Assembly: GCA_900544465.1 (NCBI GenBank) | Contig: UQVT01000104.1 | Coordinates: 1-7,147, forward strand | Direction: 5' to 3' | From: an uncultured Collinsella sp. | Lineage (GTDB): Bacteria; Actinomycetota; Coriobacteriia; Coriobacteriales; Coriobacteriaceae | Length of the DNA: 7,147 nt | Part shown: piece after piece, positions 5,250 through 7,147 of the stretch | Position numbering within the stretch: position 1 is the stretch's first letter | Layout: the number at the start of each line of letters is the position of its first letter | Notes under the pieces: model-generated | What the model was told of the DNA's origin: nothing | What the model saw: only the letters and a program-made list of their open reading frames with translations | Databases searched by the model: none | Position numbers and translations under genes: made by a program

Positions 5250-7147
5250 ATGGACGCCATTAACGATTGGGAAAACCAAGCGCTCACCAATAGGAACCGC
5301 CTGGCACCCCATGCGTACTTTATGGGTTACGAGACCGCCGATCTTGCTGCGACGTATAGCCGCGAGCTGTCGCGCGGGTTTGTCCAGCTGTCCGGCTCGT
5401 GGCAGTTCCGCCTCTTTGAGGGCCCCGCTGCCGTCTCCAACGAGGAACTCTCCACGTACAAGCCCGAGTGGGATTACGTGGAGGTTCCGCACCTGTGGCA
5501 GGTGGACGGCTATGGCAATCTTGCCTATACCGACGAGGGTTTCCCGTTCCCGGTGGACCAGCCGTTCGTTCCCTCCGACGACCCCACGGGCGTCTACCAG
5601 CGCATCGTCAATCTTCCCGCTGTTCCCGCCGGCGCTCGCGAGATCATTCGCTTCGACGGCATCGAGAGCTATGGCGAGCTGTACGTCAACGGCCAGTTTA
5701 TCGGCATGACCAAGGGCTCGCGCCTGTCTGCCGAGTTCGACGTGACCGACGCGCTTGTCGAGGGCGACAACCTGTTTGCGGTCAAGGTCCTGCAGTACAG
5801 CGATGGCAGCTATATCGAGGACCAGGACATGTGGTGGGCCTCGGGCATTTTCCGCGATGTGTACCTTGTGCAGCGTCCCGCCGCGCACCTGGTCGACTTT
5901 AGGTTCCGCACGCACCGCGAGGGCGATACCGCTCTGATTACGCTCGATACGGTGGCCGAGGGCGCTACCCGCGTTGTGTATACGCTCAGCGATGGCGAGA
6001 ACGTGGTGGCTACGGGTGAGTGCGTCGACGGCCATGCCGAGTGCAGCGTGACCGATGCCCACTTCTGGAATCCCGAGGACCCCTTCCTCTACGACCTTAC
6101 GTTTGAGGTCTACGACGGCGACAAGGTGAGCGAGTACGTCCCGCATCGCCAGGGTCTTGCCGAGGTGACGGTCGAGGGCAATCATATCTACCTCAACGGC
6201 ACCTACTTTAAGATGCATGGCGTCAACCGCCACGACCACGACGATCACAAGGGCCGCGCCGTGGGCCTCGATCGCATGCGCCGCGACCTGGAGCTCATGA
6301 AGCAGCACAACATCAACGCGGTGCGCACCTCTCACTATGCCAATGACCCGCGCTTCTACGAGCTGTGCGACGAGTATGGCATCATGCTGGTCGCCGAGAC
6401 CGATATGGAGAGCCACGGCTTCGAGAATATCGGCAACATCGCCCTGGTCACCGACGACCCGGCATGGGAGCCGGCCTACGTCGACCGCGTCGAGCGCCTG
6501 GTGATGCAGGAGCGCAATCACGCCTGCATCATTATGTGGTCGATGGGCAACGAGAGCGGCTATGGCTGCAACATCCGCGCGATGTACGCCAAAGCTCACG
6601 AGCTCGACGGTCGTCCGGTCCACTACGAGGAGGACCGCAACGCCGATACCGTCGATGTCATTTCCACGATGTACTCCCGTGTGTCACAGATGAACGACTT
6701 TGGCGAGCATCCGTTCCCCAAGCCGCGCATCAACTGCGAGTACGGTCACTCCATGGGCAATGGTCCCGGAGGTCTGTCCGAGTACCAGGAGGTCTTCGAT
6801 CGTTGGGATTGCATCCAGGGCCAGTTCATTTGGGAATGGTGCGACCACGGTTTGGCTGCTGTGACCGAGGACGGCGTTGCCTACGACATGTATGGCGGCG
6901 ACAACGGCGATTACCCCAACAACAGCAACTTCTGCATCGATGGCATGGTGTTCCCTTGGCAGCAGCCGAGCCCGGGCCTTACCGAGTACGGCCAGGTCAT
7001 CTGCCCGGTCCGCATGGCTTATGATGCCGAGGCAGGCGAGCTGACCGTCACCAACAAGCGTTGGTTTACCACCCTCGAGGATGTCTGCCTGTCGGCGGAG
7101 ACCCTGGTGGACGGCGACGTGGTCTGCCGCAAGACGCTCATGCCCGG
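5250..7147 (+). CDS. ebgA: EbgA-like beta-galactosidase (glycoside hydrolase family 2), 3' end cut by window edge
   Basis: This cytosolic retaining glycosidase would split lactose or other beta-galactosides into galactose and the aglycone. The first 632 codons are present; the family usually has about 1000-1030 residues, so the end of the catalytic region and the C-terminal domains lie outside. In order: a jelly-roll sugar-binding domain (about 45-210) with TDEGFPFPVDQPFVPSDDPTG and EDQDMWWASGIFRDVYL; a beta-sandwich (about 215-305); and the TIM barrel from about 310. The barrel carries MHGVNRHDHD (322-331), VRTSHYANDPRFYELCDEYG (358-377) and AETDMESHGF (382-391, metal ligands Glu387 and His389). 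The acid/base is Glu435 in WSMGNESGYG and the nucleophile is Glu497 in INCEYGHSMGNGPGG. The stretch HYEEDRNADTVDVISTMYSRV (458-478) matches Escherichia coli EbgA more closely than LacZ as I recall those sequences. ATG at 5250 follows AAGGAG (5237-5242) by 7 bases. No signal peptide is seen, so substrate must be imported. An ebgC-like partner, if any, would lie outside. Confidence 0.95.
   Translation, partial: MDAINDWENQALTNRNRLAPHAYFMGYETADLAATYSRELSRGFVQLSGSWQFRLFEGPAAVSNEELSTYKPEWDYVEVPHLWQVDGYGNLAYTDEGFPFPVDQPFVPSDDPTGVYQRIVNLPAVPAGAREIIRFDGIESYGELYVNGQFIGMTKGSRLSAEFDVTDALVEGDNLFAVKVLQYSDGSYIEDQDMWWASGIFRDVYLVQRPAAHLVDFRFRTHREGDTALITLDTVAEGATRVVYTLSDGENVVATGECVDGHAECSVTDAHFWNPEDPFLYDLTFEVYDGDKVSEYVPHRQGLAEVTVEGNHIYLNGTYFKMHGVNRHDHDDHKGRAVGLDRMRRDLELMKQHNINAVRTSHYANDPRFYELCDEYGIMLVAETDMESHGFENIGNIALVTDDPAWEPAYVDRVERLVMQERNHACIIMWSMGNESGYGCNIRAMYAKAHELDGRPVHYEEDRNADTVDVISTMYSRVSQMNDFGEHPFPKPRINCEYGHSMGNGPGGLSEYQEVFDRWDCIQGQFIWEWCDHGLAAVTEDGVAYDMYGGDNGDYPNNSNFCIDGMVFPWQQPSPGLTEYGQVICPVRMAYDAEAGELTVTNKRWFTTLEDVCLSAETLVDGDVVCRKTLMP

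Noticed and set aside
5226..6623. A 465-codon open frame on the minus strand opposite the beta-galactosidase gene
   Set aside because: This is another codon-bias shadow: the plus strand encodes unmistakable GH2 catalytic motifs, and the shadow has no ribosome site or recognisable domain.

Overview
The window looks like chromosomal DNA from a high-GC, gut-type actinobacterium, most likely Coriobacteriia such as Collinsella. That is an inference from the strong G/C third-position codon bias, the near-consensus AAGGAGG-type ribosome sites, and the mix of a nickel-pincer cofactor gene, a short SerB and an EbgA-like beta-galactosidase. I could not search a database to confirm it.

Layout. Bases 1-758 (minus) hold larB, cut by the left edge just before its stop. 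Bases 873-1508 (minus) hold serB; its 114-bp gap to larB contains a perfect 10-bp inverted repeat. Bases 1765-3552 (plus) hold aspS, with a leader hairpin directly before its ribosome site and a textbook intrinsic terminator after it. Bases 3858-4874 (minus) hold a LacI/GalR-family repressor gene that converges on aspS. Bases 5250-7147 (plus) hold the first 632 codons of an EbgA-like beta-galactosidase, divergent from the repressor and cut by the right edge. No RNA genes, insertion sequences, integrases or CRISPR arrays were seen.

How the genes work together. larB, serB and aspS are housekeeping or cofactor genes with no obvious shared pathway. The right third is a classical local sugar-utilisation switch: repressor gene, 375-bp divergent control region and beta-galactosidase gene. 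The control region carries three copies of the same 14-base operator (ACAACCGGTTGCAC). Two of them bracket a plausible promoter, overlapping its -35 box and its predicted start site.

The least ordinary feature is the 250-bp space between the convergent aspS and lacI-type genes. It contains four degenerate repeats at an exact 62-bp period. Three form perfect or near-perfect hairpins with a shared TTTCC/GGAAA core, and the flanking stem pairs change in a compensatory way from unit to unit. The hairpin near larB shares the same core. I know of no named element matching this array; it could be a lineage-specific palindromic repeat family, a multi-hairpin terminator zone or a structured RNA.
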